Source: Geobacillus vulcani PSS1 (GTDB taxonomy: Bacteria > Bacillota > Bacilli > Bacillales > Anoxybacillaceae). Taken from it: a stretch of 64,000 nt of DNA. Within the stretch, counting starts at the first letter, position 1. Each line of letters starts with the position of its first letter. The translations under genes were made by a program, and so were the position numbers. The stretch is from contig NZ_JPOI01000001.1 in NCBI RefSeq assembly GCF_000733845.1, forward strand, positions 2,295,001-2,359,000, given 5' to 3'. Of the stretch, positions 9,838-18,019 are shown one piece after another. Under the pieces are notes generated by a model that worked only from the letters and a program-made list of their open reading frames with translations, made no database searches and was not told where the DNA came from.

Positions 9838-10020
9838 AGTCTCCATTCCCCTTTTTTCCGTAAAGACCGTTTATGGCCATTGTATGCGCGCCTAGAAAAA
9901 AGGGGAGGAGTTCATCTGCGTTGCCATGTCGGAGAAAATAATGGGTCGTTCGAAAAAGGAAATCAACGAATGACAGCGAAATTCTATTCATAGGAATGAA
10001 GCAGAGGACATGATCATAGG

Positions 10021-10049
10021 TTGAAAGCGTTTTCTAAAACGAAAATACT
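10021..10049 (+). promoter_or_regulatory. Promoter of the acyl-CoA synthetase operon with cre overlap
   Basis: TTGAAA (10021-10026), 17 bp, AATACT (10044-10049). A catabolite-response-like sequence, TGAAAGCGTTTTCT (10022-10035), matches the CcpA cre consensus at 13 of 14 positions and covers the -35 region. Carbon catabolite repression is inferred. Confidence 0.65.
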
Positions 10050-10063
10050 GACCGTTCAGTATT
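10044..10063. promoter_or_regulatory. TetR-type operator
   Basis: Perfect palindrome AATACTGA-CCGT-TCAGTATT overlapping the -10 element. The TGACCG/TCAGT layout is typical of TetR-family regulators of fatty-acid and acyl-CoA genes. The cognate regulator is not in the window. Confidence 0.7.
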
Positions 10064-10074
10064 CTATTCGGAGG

Positions 10075-11742
10075 ATGGTGAAACAGGTGAACCAAACGCG
10101 CCCGTATTGGCCGAGCGGGTTGCCGAAGAAGCTCCGCTATGTGCTCGGCGAACAGCCGCTCTATCATTATTTGCGCCACCGCGGTGAACGTGAAGCGAAC
10201 GAACCAGCGTACATCTTCTACAATACGGTGATCACATGGGGGACGTTGCTTGACCATGTCCACCGGTTTGCCCGCTATTTGCGGGAAAAGGGGGTGGAAA
10301 AGGGGAGCTGCGTGGCTTTGTACATGCAAAACTGTCCACAATACATCATCGCTCACTTCGCCGTTCAGCAGCTCGGCGGCATTGTCGTTCCGCTCAATCC
10401 GATGTACCGCGAATCTGAACTTGCCTACTTCTTTTCCGAAGTGCCGCTTGTCGGCATCATCGCTGGGGAAGAAGGATTATCCCGCATTCAACAAGCTGAA
10501 CAACAAACGGCGCCGCTGTCGTTTACGGTCGCTTGTCATTACGGTGACTATGCGGATCCGGCAGGGGAGATCCCGCTTTGCGAAGAGGTGCTGCAGCCGA
10601 AGCAGACGTGTGAAGGCGCGGATGAGCTCACCGCCATCATCGCCGCTTCTCCGCCGCTTGATGAGACCGCTCCCATTGACTTGTGGAACGATGTCGGGTT
10701 GATCGTTTTTACGTCGGGGACGACCGGTCGGCCGAAAGGAGCGATGCTCACCTATGGTAATGCGCTATTTAAGACGGCCGCATCGGCCCAAGCGAACCGG
10801 CTGACGGAAAAACCGGAAACGTTGATGGCCCATTCCCCGCTTTGCCATATTGCCGGCATGGTGATGGGACTGAATATGCCGGTGTACACGGGACATCCGT
10901 GCGTATTATTCACCCGCTTCGACCCGCTGGCGACGATCAAAGCCATCGAAACGTACAAAGTCACGGCATGGTACAGTATCGCTCCGATGAACGCGGCCAT
11001 CCTGCAGGCGCTCTCTTCTGTCAATGCGGATTTATCGAGCCTAAAACGCAACTTAGCGACAAGCTTCGGCCTGCCGGTGACGAAAGACCTTGCTGAGCGG
11101 TGGGCGGAAGCGACCGGCGGCTGCCTGTTGTACGAAGCCGCCTACGGGTTGAGCGAGACGCATACGTGTGACACGTTCATGCCGGATGACCGTGTGAAAT
11201 TTGACTCGTGCGGCATCCCAACGTATGAGACAGACATTCGCATCGTGGACCCGGAAACGAAACAAGAGCTTGGGACCGGACAGTCGGGGGAAATTGTCGT
11301 CAAAAATCCGGGGGTTTTTAAAGGCTACTTCCGCCGCGATGACGCGACGAACGAGACGCTGAAAGATGGGTGGGTGTACACCGGCGATATCGGGTATGTC
11401 GATGAAGACGGCTATTTGTATTTCCAAGGGCGGCTGAAAGAGATGATCAAAGTGTCCGGCTACAGCGTCTTTCCAGAAGACGTCGAAGCGTTGTTGAACG
11501 AACATCCGGCCGTCAAGCAATGCGCAGTCATCGGTGTGCCTGACCCGATGAAAGGGGAAGTTCCGAAAGCGTTTGTTGTTCTTCACGATTCGTACAAAGG
11601 AAGGGTCGCGCCGTCTGACTTGATCGAATGGGCGAAAACGCATATGGCGGCGTTCAAGTATCCGCGTTATATCGAGTTCATTGATGAATTGCCGGCGACG
11701 CCGTCAGGCAAAGTATTGCGAAAGCTGCTTCCAAGAGAATAA
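10075..11742 (+). CDS. Acyl-CoA synthetase (AMP-forming)
   Basis: A class I adenylate-forming enzyme of about 555 residues that activates a carboxylic acid as acyl-AMP and transfers it to CoA. The AMP-binding P-loop FTSGTTGRPKGAML lies near residue 215. The YGLSETHTCDTF motif, the YTGDIGYVDEDGYLYFQGR hinge region and the C-terminal catalytic lysine in PSGKVLRK are all present. The start is uncertain between ATG 10075 and GTG 10087, since CGGAGG abuts the former. It is transcribed from the promoter with the TetR-type palindrome and cre, and is followed 54 bp later by a carboxyltransferase. A medium or long-chain or branched acid substrate is likely. Confidence 0.88.
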   Translation: MVKQVNQTRPYWPSGLPKKLRYVLGEQPLYHYLRHRGEREANEPAYIFYNTVITWGTLLDHVHRFARYLREKGVEKGSCVALYMQNCPQYIIAHFAVQQLGGIVVPLNPMYRESELAYFFSEVPLVGIIAGEEGLSRIQQAEQQTAPLSFTVACHYGDYADPAGEIPLCEEVLQPKQTCEGADELTAIIAASPPLDETAPIDLWNDVGLIVFTSGTTGRPKGAMLTYGNALFKTAASAQANRLTEKPETLMAHSPLCHIAGMVMGLNMPVYTGHPCVLFTRFDPLATIKAIETYKVTAWYSIAPMNAAILQALSSVNADLSSLKRNLATSFGLPVTKDLAERWAEATGGCLLYEAAYGLSETHTCDTFMPDDRVKFDSCGIPTYETDIRIVDPETKQELGTGQSGEIVVKNPGVFKGYFRRDDATNETLKDGWVYTGDIGYVDEDGYLYFQGRLKEMIKVSGYSVFPEDVEALLNEHPAVKQCAVIGVPDPMKGEVPKAFVVLHDSYKGRVAPSDLIEWAKTHMAAFKYPRYIEFIDELPATPSGKVLRKLLPRE

Positions 11743-11749
11743 CATAGCG

Positions 11750-11777
11750 GCGGGGGCACGGGCCGCCCCGCCTTTTC
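11750..11777 (+). terminator. Intergenic hairpin, partial terminator
   Basis: GC-rich arms GGCGGGG and CCCCGCC followed by TTTT, between the synthetase and the carboxyltransferase. It may attenuate rather than end transcription. Confidence 0.55.
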
Positions 11778-11796
11778 CAAAAAAAAAAGGGGGATC

Positions 11797-13347
11797 ATGG
11801 TGGAGAATTTGCGGCAATTAACAGACGAACTGATGGCGAAAAAAGCGAGCGCTGCGTTGGGCGGCGGCGAAGAGAAAATCGCCAAGCAGCACGAGAAAGG
11901 GCTGCTAACTGCCAGAGAGCGGATCGCCCTGCTTGTGGATGCGGGAACTTTTATCGAGTTCGGACAGCTGAACGCGTCCGACCAGCCCGGCTTGGAAGAA
12001 ACAACGTATGGAGACGGGCTTGTCGCCGGCATCGGCAAAGTGAATGGCCGACCGGCGGTCATCATCGCCGGGGATAAAACGGTGCTCGCTGGAACGGAGG
12101 GGAGCGTTCATTTGCGCAAGTCGCGGCAAATGCATGCACTGGCTGTGCGCAATGGCTTGCCGATGTTTTTCCTCCATGAAGGCGGTGGGTTGCGCATGCC
12201 GGACGGGATGGGGTCGGACGGGATCAGCGACAAATTGTTTCCACGCGAGCTGCTCGCCCACCACCGGCAAGTGCCGACGATGGCGGCGATTTTGGGGGAC
12301 AGCTACGGTGGGCCGACATGGACGGCGGTCAGCTGTGATTTTGTCACGCAAATGAAGGGGACATGCATGGCGATCGCTGGGCCGCGCATGCTCGAATTGG
12401 CGAATGGGCAGCGCGTCACGCCGGATGAGCTCGGCGGCGTAGACATCCACCATAAATATACCGGACAGATTGACGCCGATGGCGAGACAGAGGCAGAATG
12501 CATCGAGCAACTAAAAAGGTTTTTTTCATACATGCCGCAAAACGCTAACGAGCGGCCGCCGATGCGGAAGACGGATGATGACCCATACCGGATGGTTGAG
12601 GAAGTGTTTTCAATTTTGCCGGACAAACGTAGCCGCGTCTATGATATGCGAAAAATTATCGCCTGCCTTGTTGATGAAGGAGACTATTTTGAGTATCAGA
12701 AACAATTTGGCAAGGCGCTGATCGCCGCTTTGGCGTATCTAAACGGTCATGTAGTCGGCATCATCGCCAATCAGCCCAACCAATACGCAGGAGCGCCCGG
12801 GCCGCAGGAATGCCAAAAGGCGACGGAATTCATTTGCTTGTGCGACTCGTATCATATTCCGATCATCTTTTTGCATGACACACCGGGGTTTCGCATCAGC
12901 GTCGAGGCGGAAAAAGCGAAAATGGCGACGAAAATCATGGTGTGGAATCAGGCGCTTGCTCTATCAACCGTCCCAAAAATTTCGGTTGTCATCCGCAAAA
13001 GCATTGGCGCGGCGTACGGCAATATGTGCGGACCGGGGATGGGAGCGGATGTGGTCGTCGCCTGGCCGAGTGCGGAAATCAATTTCACCGGTCCGGAAGT
13101 CGGCATCAACGTCGTATACGGCCGCGAGCTTGAACGTGCCGACAACCCGCATGAGCGGCGTCAGGAGCTGCTCATGCAGTGGTCGTTTGACAGCTCGCCG
13201 TATGGGGCGGCGCGCAAACATTTGATCGACGATGTCATCCATCCGGCGGAGACGAGAAAATTCCTTTGCCAGACACTTGAATATTTGCTTACATCCAAGC
13301 GCGAAAAAAGTGAGCGCTTGCTCGCCGCTTGGCCCACGGGGTTTTAA
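11797..13347 (+). CDS. Acyl-CoA carboxylase, carboxyltransferase (beta) subunit
   Basis: A 516-residue crotonase-fold carboxyltransferase of the propionyl-/methylcrotonyl-CoA carboxylase beta type. It moves a carboxyl group between biotin and an acyl-CoA. The first half carries KGLLTARERI and FFLHEGGGLRMPDGMGSDG. The second half has the oxyanion-hole segments FLHDTPGFRIS and SIGAAYGNMCGPGMGADVV. No biotin carboxylase or biotin carrier gene is adjacent, so it must work with partners encoded elsewhere or in a decarboxylase-type complex. Ribosome site AAGGGGG precedes ATG 11797. The stop codon TAA lies within the TTTAA target of the mobile element that follows. Confidence 0.88.
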   Translation: MVENLRQLTDELMAKKASAALGGGEEKIAKQHEKGLLTARERIALLVDAGTFIEFGQLNASDQPGLEETTYGDGLVAGIGKVNGRPAVIIAGDKTVLAGTEGSVHLRKSRQMHALAVRNGLPMFFLHEGGGLRMPDGMGSDGISDKLFPRELLAHHRQVPTMAAILGDSYGGPTWTAVSCDFVTQMKGTCMAIAGPRMLELANGQRVTPDELGGVDIHHKYTGQIDADGETEAECIEQLKRFFSYMPQNANERPPMRKTDDDPYRMVEEVFSILPDKRSRVYDMRKIIACLVDEGDYFEYQKQFGKALIAALAYLNGHVVGIIANQPNQYAGAPGPQECQKATEFICLCDSYHIPIIFLHDTPGFRISVEAEKAKMATKIMVWNQALALSTVPKISVVIRKSIGAAYGNMCGPGMGADVVVAWPSAEINFTGPEVGINVVYGRELERADNPHERRQELLMQWSFDSSPYGAARKHLIDDVIHPAETRKFLCQTLEYLLTSKREKSERLLAAWPTGF

Positions 13348-13407
13348 CATAATTCCGAAAGAAGTCTCCCACTTCAAGCGTGTGAAGGGCGTAGCCCAAC
13401 GATCAGT

Positions 13408-13416
13408 GGGAGATGA
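13408..13416. repeat. Target duplication, left
   Basis: GGGAGATGA, repeated at 15120-15128 on the other side of the insertion sequence. Nine bp is the usual length for ISLre2 elements. Confidence 0.85.
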
Positions 13417-15119
13417 GTGTGAGTAAAATATTTGTGGGTAACGTTCAGGAAGGATCCCCGACGAGGGTTGCGAACTTTTGTTCGCGACGCTCGTCGGGGC
13501 CACCAAGCGAAACGCGGTAGGAAAAAGCGGATCTCATGCAAAAAGGACTCTCTCCCTGCTATGATAGTGATTGTCCACATCAACCGAAAACAGGAGGGAG
13601 AGAGTCCATGAAACATCTTACCACAGAATGGCCTTTATGAAAAGAGCTGGAGGAACAATTGTTGAGAACCCTTCAAAACGTGTTTGCCACCGTGTTGGCG
13701 TCCCTTTTGGAGGAAATCGATCAACAACTGGCGGAAGCAAGGGACAAGCGCCGCTATCAGCTGAAAGACAAACGGCCGACCACACTCCAAACGCTGTTTG
13801 GAGAAGTGACGTTCCGACGGAACTACTACTATGATCGGCAGGCAGGGGCGTATACCTTCTTGTTGGATGCCGAACTGGGCTTTGATGGAGCCCAATCGAT
13901 CAGTCCTTGCCTCGAGGAAACGGCGGTCGAGTTGGCCATAGAGTGCTCTTCCTACCGCAAAGCAGCCCGTACGTTGGAGGCGATCGTGGGGTATGCGGTC
14001 CTCAGCCATGAGGCGATTCGTCAGCTGGTGTTGGCGGCCCCTGTCTCGCTGCACCACCCTGTTTCCCAACGGTATGGCCGGGTGCTGTTGGTGGAAGCGG
14101 ATGGACTGTTCATTTCCCGCCAAGGGAAAGGGAAACGGGCGAAAGAGCAGAAAATCTTGGCGGTTCACGAGGGATGGAGACGAAACGGCTCGCAGCTTGA
14201 GCTCGTGAACCGGCGCCACTACCTCCATGAAGGGCCGGGGGACGTGTGGGAAGGGTTCGAAGAGTGGCTGATGAAGGAATATGCCTATGACCCGTGCCGG
14301 GACCTGTTGGTCATCAACGGCGACGCGGCATCCTGGATTACGGCCTGCCGGACATATTTTGGGAAGCGGGCGTGCTTTCAGCTGGATCGGTTCCATGTGG
14401 CGCGGGAGCTTCGTCAGTGTCTGTCCGGCCACCCGCGTTGGCGGGAGGTGCGGAAGAAGCTGGCGAAACAAGACGAGGAGGGGCTTCTCGTGGAGCTAAA
14501 CAGTGCCATCGGTACGTTGGGGGACGAAGCCAAAGAACAGCAGTTGGCCGAAATGATCCGCCGGATCGAGTCGATGCCAGGATGCATCCGGGACTACCGA
14601 GAGTGGCTGTCGGCGCAAGGGGTGGAGACGGCCGGCATGCGTCCGATGGGTCACGCCGAGAGCGTGATGAGCCGGTTCGCGTACCGGGTGAAATCCCGCC
14701 GCAGCTGGAAAGACCAAGGACTTTGGGCGTTTCTGAAGGCGATGGTGGTCCGAATCGACGGAATATGGCGGAGAAAGGGGCAGTTGGAGGAGGAAGAGCC
14801 CCAGAGGGCAGCCTCAGCCCCGACGAAGCCTGAGCGGATCAAACAGGCCAAACGGAAGGCAGGGCGGTTGTTGGCGGAGGTGATGCGCCAGAACATCCCG
14901 TGTCTTCAGCGGTCATCGGGGACGCCGATTTACCAAGCATTGTCGGCGCTTCGGGACGGTGGATGGATGTAAAAAAATGGATAGAAAAAACCATCTCAAG
15001 ATGAGGGATGAGAGTCCGAAAGCGCTTACGATATCAATTCCTAAAAATGGTCTATCAACCGATGATTGACAACGCCCGTAGTGGACCGAAAAAATCCCCC
15101 ACAAAGTCTTGACTGACTC
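13417..15119 (+). mobile_element. ISLre2-family insertion sequence, 1703 bp
   Basis: The element is bounded by 9-bp direct repeats GGGAGATGA. The terminal inverted repeats of about 22 bp match at 16 positions (left GTGTGAGTAAAATATTTGTG, right end read inward GAGTCAGTCAAGACTTTGTG). It carries one transposase gene with a nonsense codon. Inserting into the 343-bp element means it arrived later. Clean ends and an intact target duplication point to a recent event. Confidence 0.88.
13608..14972 (+). pseudogene. ISLre2-family transposase with early nonsense codon
   Basis: The expected start is ATG 13608, after GGAGGGAGAGAG. The reading frame runs ten codons (MKHLTTEWPL) to a TGA at 13638, probably a TGG-to-TGA change, then stays open to 14972 for about 440 codons. 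The body is typical of the UPF0236/ISLre2 transposase (TLFGEVTFRRNYYYD, LLVEADGLFISRQ, INGDAASWITA, MRPMGHAESVMSRF). A TTG at 13659, preceded by CTGGAGGAACAA, could restart translation and give a 437-residue protein lacking only the first 17 residues. Whether the shortened protein is active is unknown. Confidence 0.85.
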
Positions 15120-15128
15120 GGGAGATGA
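15120..15128. repeat. Target duplication, right
   Basis: GGGAGATGA, the second copy flanking the ISLre2 element. Confidence 0.85.
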
Positions 15129-15402
15129 ATTTCGGTTGGCGTTAGCCAAATCTTATGATAAACTGAATATATCATATGTTTCTTGATAAGTGGCTATATG
15201 GGGGTTGAGTGGACAAATGAATAGGCGAGAACCAAGCAGATTCCTTCCACTCGTAAAATAGCCAAGGTAGAAAAGAACTTCCATCATGTCGGATATCTAG
15301 GGTTGGAACGACCCGAAGTCACGCTCAGGGAGACGAAAGGTTGCTTTCGTCGCGGAACTGAGAAGCTCCCACTTCAAGCAAAGCTAAGTGGGAGTAGTTC
15401 AC

Positions 15403-15556
15403 CGGAAATCAGTGGGAAGCCAAGCCCCACGTTACCATGGACTCCGGGGGCGCCTAGCTGTGCGTCCTCCTTTCCACTGATATCTACGGGGGAAAACGGG
15501 AAAAGACATTGACAGTCAAATGGAATATTCTTTAATTAATAGCGAATCGTTTATCC
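15403..15556. other. Intergenic, no gene seen
   Basis: GC-rich debris downstream of the 343-bp element, including GTGGGAAGCC..CCACTG pieces, then AT-rich DNA leading to sdpR. No reading frame resembles a protein. Confidence 0.5.
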
Positions 15557-15582
15557 GATATTTAGATGTTTTTCTAAATATC
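15557..15582. promoter_or_regulatory. Candidate ArsR/SdpR operator
   Basis: Perfect inverted repeat GATATTTAG-N8-CTAAATATC about 135 bp upstream of sdpR, followed by the smaller palindrome TATACGTATA. Both lie in an AT-rich promoter region, suiting autoregulation by the ArsR-type repressor. Confidence 0.55.
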
Positions 15583-15715
15583 TAATTATATACGTATACA
15601 TGTATGAAAACCTGTTCACATTGGTGCATAAGAGACAACGACAAACGAAAGCTCTCCCGGTGGTTGTCAACCCCTTAAGATGCATCCCAAAATCGTTCAC
15701 AAGGTGGGATTACCA

Positions 15716-16000
15716 TTGTCGTTCAACGAGGCGTTTAAAGCGATTGCTGATCCGACGCGCCGGAAGATTTTAACGTTGCTCCGGGAAGGAGAGTTGACGG
15801 CAGGAGAAATCGCTTCGCATTTTGCTATGCAAAAGCCGAGCGTATCGCATCATTTGAAAATTCTCAAGCAGGCTGATTTGGTGCAAGACCGGCGTAGGGG
15901 ACAGCATATCTACTACTCTCTGAACACGACGGTGTTTCAAGATTTGCTTCGCTGGTTTTACGATTTTGTCGAAAAGGGGGAGAGACATGATGAACGTTAG
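15716..16000 (+). CDS. sdpR: ArsR-family autorepressor, SdpR-like
   Basis: A 94-residue winged-helix repressor. FKAIADPTRRKILTLLREGELTAGEIA and KPSVSHHLKILKQADLV follow the SdpR pattern closely, and YYSLNTTVFQDLL matches its tail. No metal-binding cysteines are present, as in SdpR. TTG at 15716 is chosen as start because AAGGTGGG lies 7 bp upstream; a longer ATG start at 15680 has no ribosome site. The next gene, sdpI, overlaps its end by 14 bp. In B. subtilis SdpI sequesters SdpR at the membrane when the SdpC toxin is present. Confidence 0.85.
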   Translation: MSFNEAFKAIADPTRRKILTLLREGELTAGEIASHFAMQKPSVSHHLKILKQADLVQDRRRGQHIYYSLNTTVFQDLLRWFYDFVEKGERHDER

Positions 16001-16634
16001 CCGGCTGACGATCGTGTTGGCGATTCTCGCTTATTTCTTGAGTTTGGCCGTCCTTCCGTATTTGCCGGATCAAGTGGCGATCCATTGGAACGCATCAGGG
16101 GAAGCTGATGGCTTCAGCAACAAATGGTTTGGCGCCTTGCTGCTGCCCGTTCTCATGACGGTGTTCACGTTTTTGACGGCGGTGTTGCCGAAGCTCGACC
16201 CGAAAAGAGAACATTACGCCCGCTTTCAAAAAAGCTATCGTATTGTCAATGCGGCGCTTTCCTGCTTTTTCTTGGCGCTGCATGCCGTGACATTGGCGTA
16301 CAACCTTGGATTTTCCATCGATGTTGGGGCGTTCATGCCGCTTGCCATCGGCGGTCTGTTTCTTGTCATCGGAAATTATCTGCCGAAAATCAAACACAAT
16401 TATTTCATCGGCATTCGCACACCGTGGACATTAGCGAGTGAGACGGTTTGGCACAAAACGCACCGTCTTGGCGGCAAAGTGTTTATCGCCATGGGGATTT
16501 TGTCGATGCTCACCGCGTTTTGGCCCGGAGAGATGAGGGCTGTTTTGTTTCTCGTCATCATCGTTGTCGGCAATTTGTATCTTATCGTTCGATCGTTTCT
16601 TTATGAGCAGCAAGAACAACGCAACCGCTCATAA
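15987..16634 (+). CDS. sdpI: SdpI-family membrane immunity protein
   Basis: A 215-residue integral membrane protein with six predicted helices. The N-terminal DUF1648 segment (PYLPDQVAIHWNASGEADGFS) and the C-terminal SdpI/YhfL signature (NYLPKIKHNYFIGIRTPWTL, VWHKTHRLGGK) are both present. AAGGGGGAGAG precedes ATG 15987. In B. subtilis it gives immunity to the cannibalism toxin SdpC and signals to SdpR. No sdpABC genes are nearby, so here it may guard against toxins from neighbours. Confidence 0.88.
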   Translation: MMNVSRLTIVLAILAYFLSLAVLPYLPDQVAIHWNASGEADGFSNKWFGALLLPVLMTVFTFLTAVLPKLDPKREHYARFQKSYRIVNAALSCFFLALHAVTLAYNLGFSIDVGAFMPLAIGGLFLVIGNYLPKIKHNYFIGIRTPWTLASETVWHKTHRLGGKVFIAMGILSMLTAFWPGEMRAVLFLVIIVVGNLYLIVRSFLYEQQEQRNRS

Positions 16635-16657
16635 ATAAGCGGGAGGGGGGAGAGGAC

Positions 16658-17440
16658 GTGGGAATGACCGGTGCGGCGGTGCAGCTCGCCATTTCGTTGT
16701 TTGTTCCAGTTGGTCTCGCATGGTACGGAAGAAAAAAAGGATGGCTTTCGTGGAAAGCGCTCGGCATCGGAGCGCTGATGTTTCTCTTGTTTTCACAAGT
16801 GTTGGAAAAAGCGCTTCACATCGCTCTACTCGAACCGGGACGGCCGGCGCTGAAAGGGACAGACAGCGTTTTGCTCTTTGTGTTGTACGCCGCGCTTGCT
16901 GCCGGTGTGTTTGAGGAAATCGGCCGTTATGTCGGGTTTCGCTGGCTGTTGAAAAAAAACCGGGCGTATGGCGACGGCTTGTCATTCGGGCTTGGGCACG
17001 GCGGGGTGGAAGCAGTGCTGCTTGGCGTGTTTGGCGCTGTGAACACGATTGTGCTTCTGAGCTTGATTCAATCAGGCGCCTTCGACAAAACGATCGCCCC
17101 ATCGCTCCCGGCAGGCCAGGCGGAGCTGATCAAAGAACAAGTGCTGCACACGCCGTTGGCAATGTACGTGTTGGGCGGCATAGAACGGCTGTTTGCTTTG
17201 GCGGTGCATGTGGCGCTGTCGCTCCTCGTTTTGCTTGGCGTGCGCCAGCGGCAGTTCCGTTATGTCCTGTACGCGATTTTGCTTCATGCGGCAATGGACG
17301 TCTTGCCGGCGCTTTATCAAGCGAAAGTGGTCACAAACATCTGGGCGGTCGAGGGAGTGCTGCTCATTTGGGCGGTTGCTGCGGTTTCGTTCATCCGCCG
17401 GATCAAACCAGCGTTCGCACAGGGGGGAGAGGAACGATGA
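16658..17440 (+). CDS. YhfC-family intramembrane metalloprotease
   Basis: A 260-residue membrane protein with about seven helices. It belongs to the YhfC family, related to CPBP/Abi-type intramembrane proteases. The candidate catalytic residues are the glutamates and arginine in EEIGRYVGFRWL, followed by LGHGGVEA and a histidine in LLHAAMD. It starts at GTG 16658 after GGGAGGGGGGAGAGG. It is 23 bp downstream of sdpI and likely in the same operon, which fits the frequent link of CPBP-type proteins with bacteriocin immunity. Confidence 0.82.
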   Translation: MGMTGAAVQLAISLFVPVGLAWYGRKKGWLSWKALGIGALMFLLFSQVLEKALHIALLEPGRPALKGTDSVLLFVLYAALAAGVFEEIGRYVGFRWLLKKNRAYGDGLSFGLGHGGVEAVLLGVFGAVNTIVLLSLIQSGAFDKTIAPSLPAGQAELIKEQVLHTPLAMYVLGGIERLFALAVHVALSLLVLLGVRQRQFRYVLYAILLHAAMDVLPALYQAKVVTNIWAVEGVLLIWAVAAVSFIRRIKPAFAQGGEER

Positions 17441-17676
17441 TTCGTATCAAACGGCTTGATCATGTGCAAATTTGCATGCCATTTGGCGCTGAGGATGAGG
17501 CGCGTGCGTTTTATACGGATGTGCTCGGTTTTCAGGAAATCGAAAAACCTGAGTCGCTGAAGGCAAACGGCGGACTTTTGATTAACAAAAACGCGGGAGA
17601 AAGGACGATCCCTTTCTCCCGCGTTTTTCATGACGAATGCTCTTCTAAGCTGGCGACCGGCACGCTTTGTTTTTGA
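17437..17676 (+). pseudogene. Truncated VOC/glyoxalase-family protein
   Basis: ATG 17437 opens a good match to the first half of a vicinal-oxygen-chelate protein (IKRLDHVQICMPFGAEDEARAF, YTDVLGFQEIEKPE). Homology stops at the GGLL near 17580, where the frame runs into a terminator and then reads the antisense of sspH. The C-terminal metal-binding half is missing, so the product cannot be a working enzyme. Confidence 0.75.
17587..17628. terminator. Bidirectional terminator
   Basis: Perfect 18-bp arms, AAAAACGCGGGAGAAAGG and its complement, around a 6-nt loop with A- and T-runs on both sides. It ends sspH on the minus strand and the truncated gene on the plus strand. Confidence 0.93.
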
Positions 17677-17813
17677 TTCGGATTGTCAAGCGGATGGATC
17701 GTTGCCATCCCTTTTTGCTGGTCGACATGCTCAATGTAAATGCGCTGGCCGTTGTACGTGACGTTCGCCATCACCGGCGACGACGCGATTTCTTGTGCCC
17801 GACGGACATCCAT
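17628..17813 (-). CDS. sspH: Small acid-soluble spore protein H family
   Basis: A 61-residue protein matching the SspH family: MDVRRAQEIASSPVMANVTY, YIEHVDQQKGMATIHPLDNP. SspH-type proteins are minor spore-core components. AAAGGAGGTG lies 6 bp before ATG 17813. The stop codon touches the shared terminator. It supports a spore-forming host. Forespore sigma-G control is expected from the family but no promoter was confirmed. Confidence 0.9.
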   Translation of the reverse strand: MDVRRAQEIASSPVMANVTYNGQRIYIEHVDQQKGMATIHPLDNPNQKQSVPVASLEEHSS

Positions 17814-17972
17814 TTCTAACACCTCCTTTTTGCCGATAACACGTATAGTATGACATGTCTGCGGTTGGACTATGCATGTGGTCGAGGGTGGAAATCAATA
17901 ATTAACAGAACTATATGCTAAATAATCAGCAAACGAAACTGACCATCTTTTCCTAGCCGATTCGCGGTTTTT

Positions 17973-18005
17973 AATGTAAACTATTTTTTATAAAAAGTTT
18001 ACATA
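17973..18005. promoter_or_regulatory. BirA-type biotin operator
   Basis: Inverted repeat ATGTAAAC-N15-GTTTACAT, 15 bp before the bioF start. It has the half-site sequence and spacing of the BirA operator in Firmicutes, so bioF should be repressed when biotin is sufficient. Confidence 0.8.
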
Positions 18006-18019
18006 TAAGGGGGATAGGG

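Larger units (their letters stand above)
13348..15402 (+). mobile_element. 343-bp IS200/IS605-like non-autonomous element, copy 1 (split by an IS)
   Basis: Parts 13348-13416 and 15129-15402 together give 343 bp and match copy 2 at 32010-32352 almost base for base. The left end follows TTTAA and the right end finishes in TTCAC. Each end carries an imperfect hairpin built on CTCCCACTT / AGTGGGAG, as in single-strand-transposing IS200/IS605 elements. There is no tnpA or tnpB. The right 110 bp are rich in stems (GACGAAAGG..CTTTCGTC) and could be an omega-RNA-like scaffold reading out into the flank. An ISLre2 element interrupts it at 13417-15119. Confidence 0.75.
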
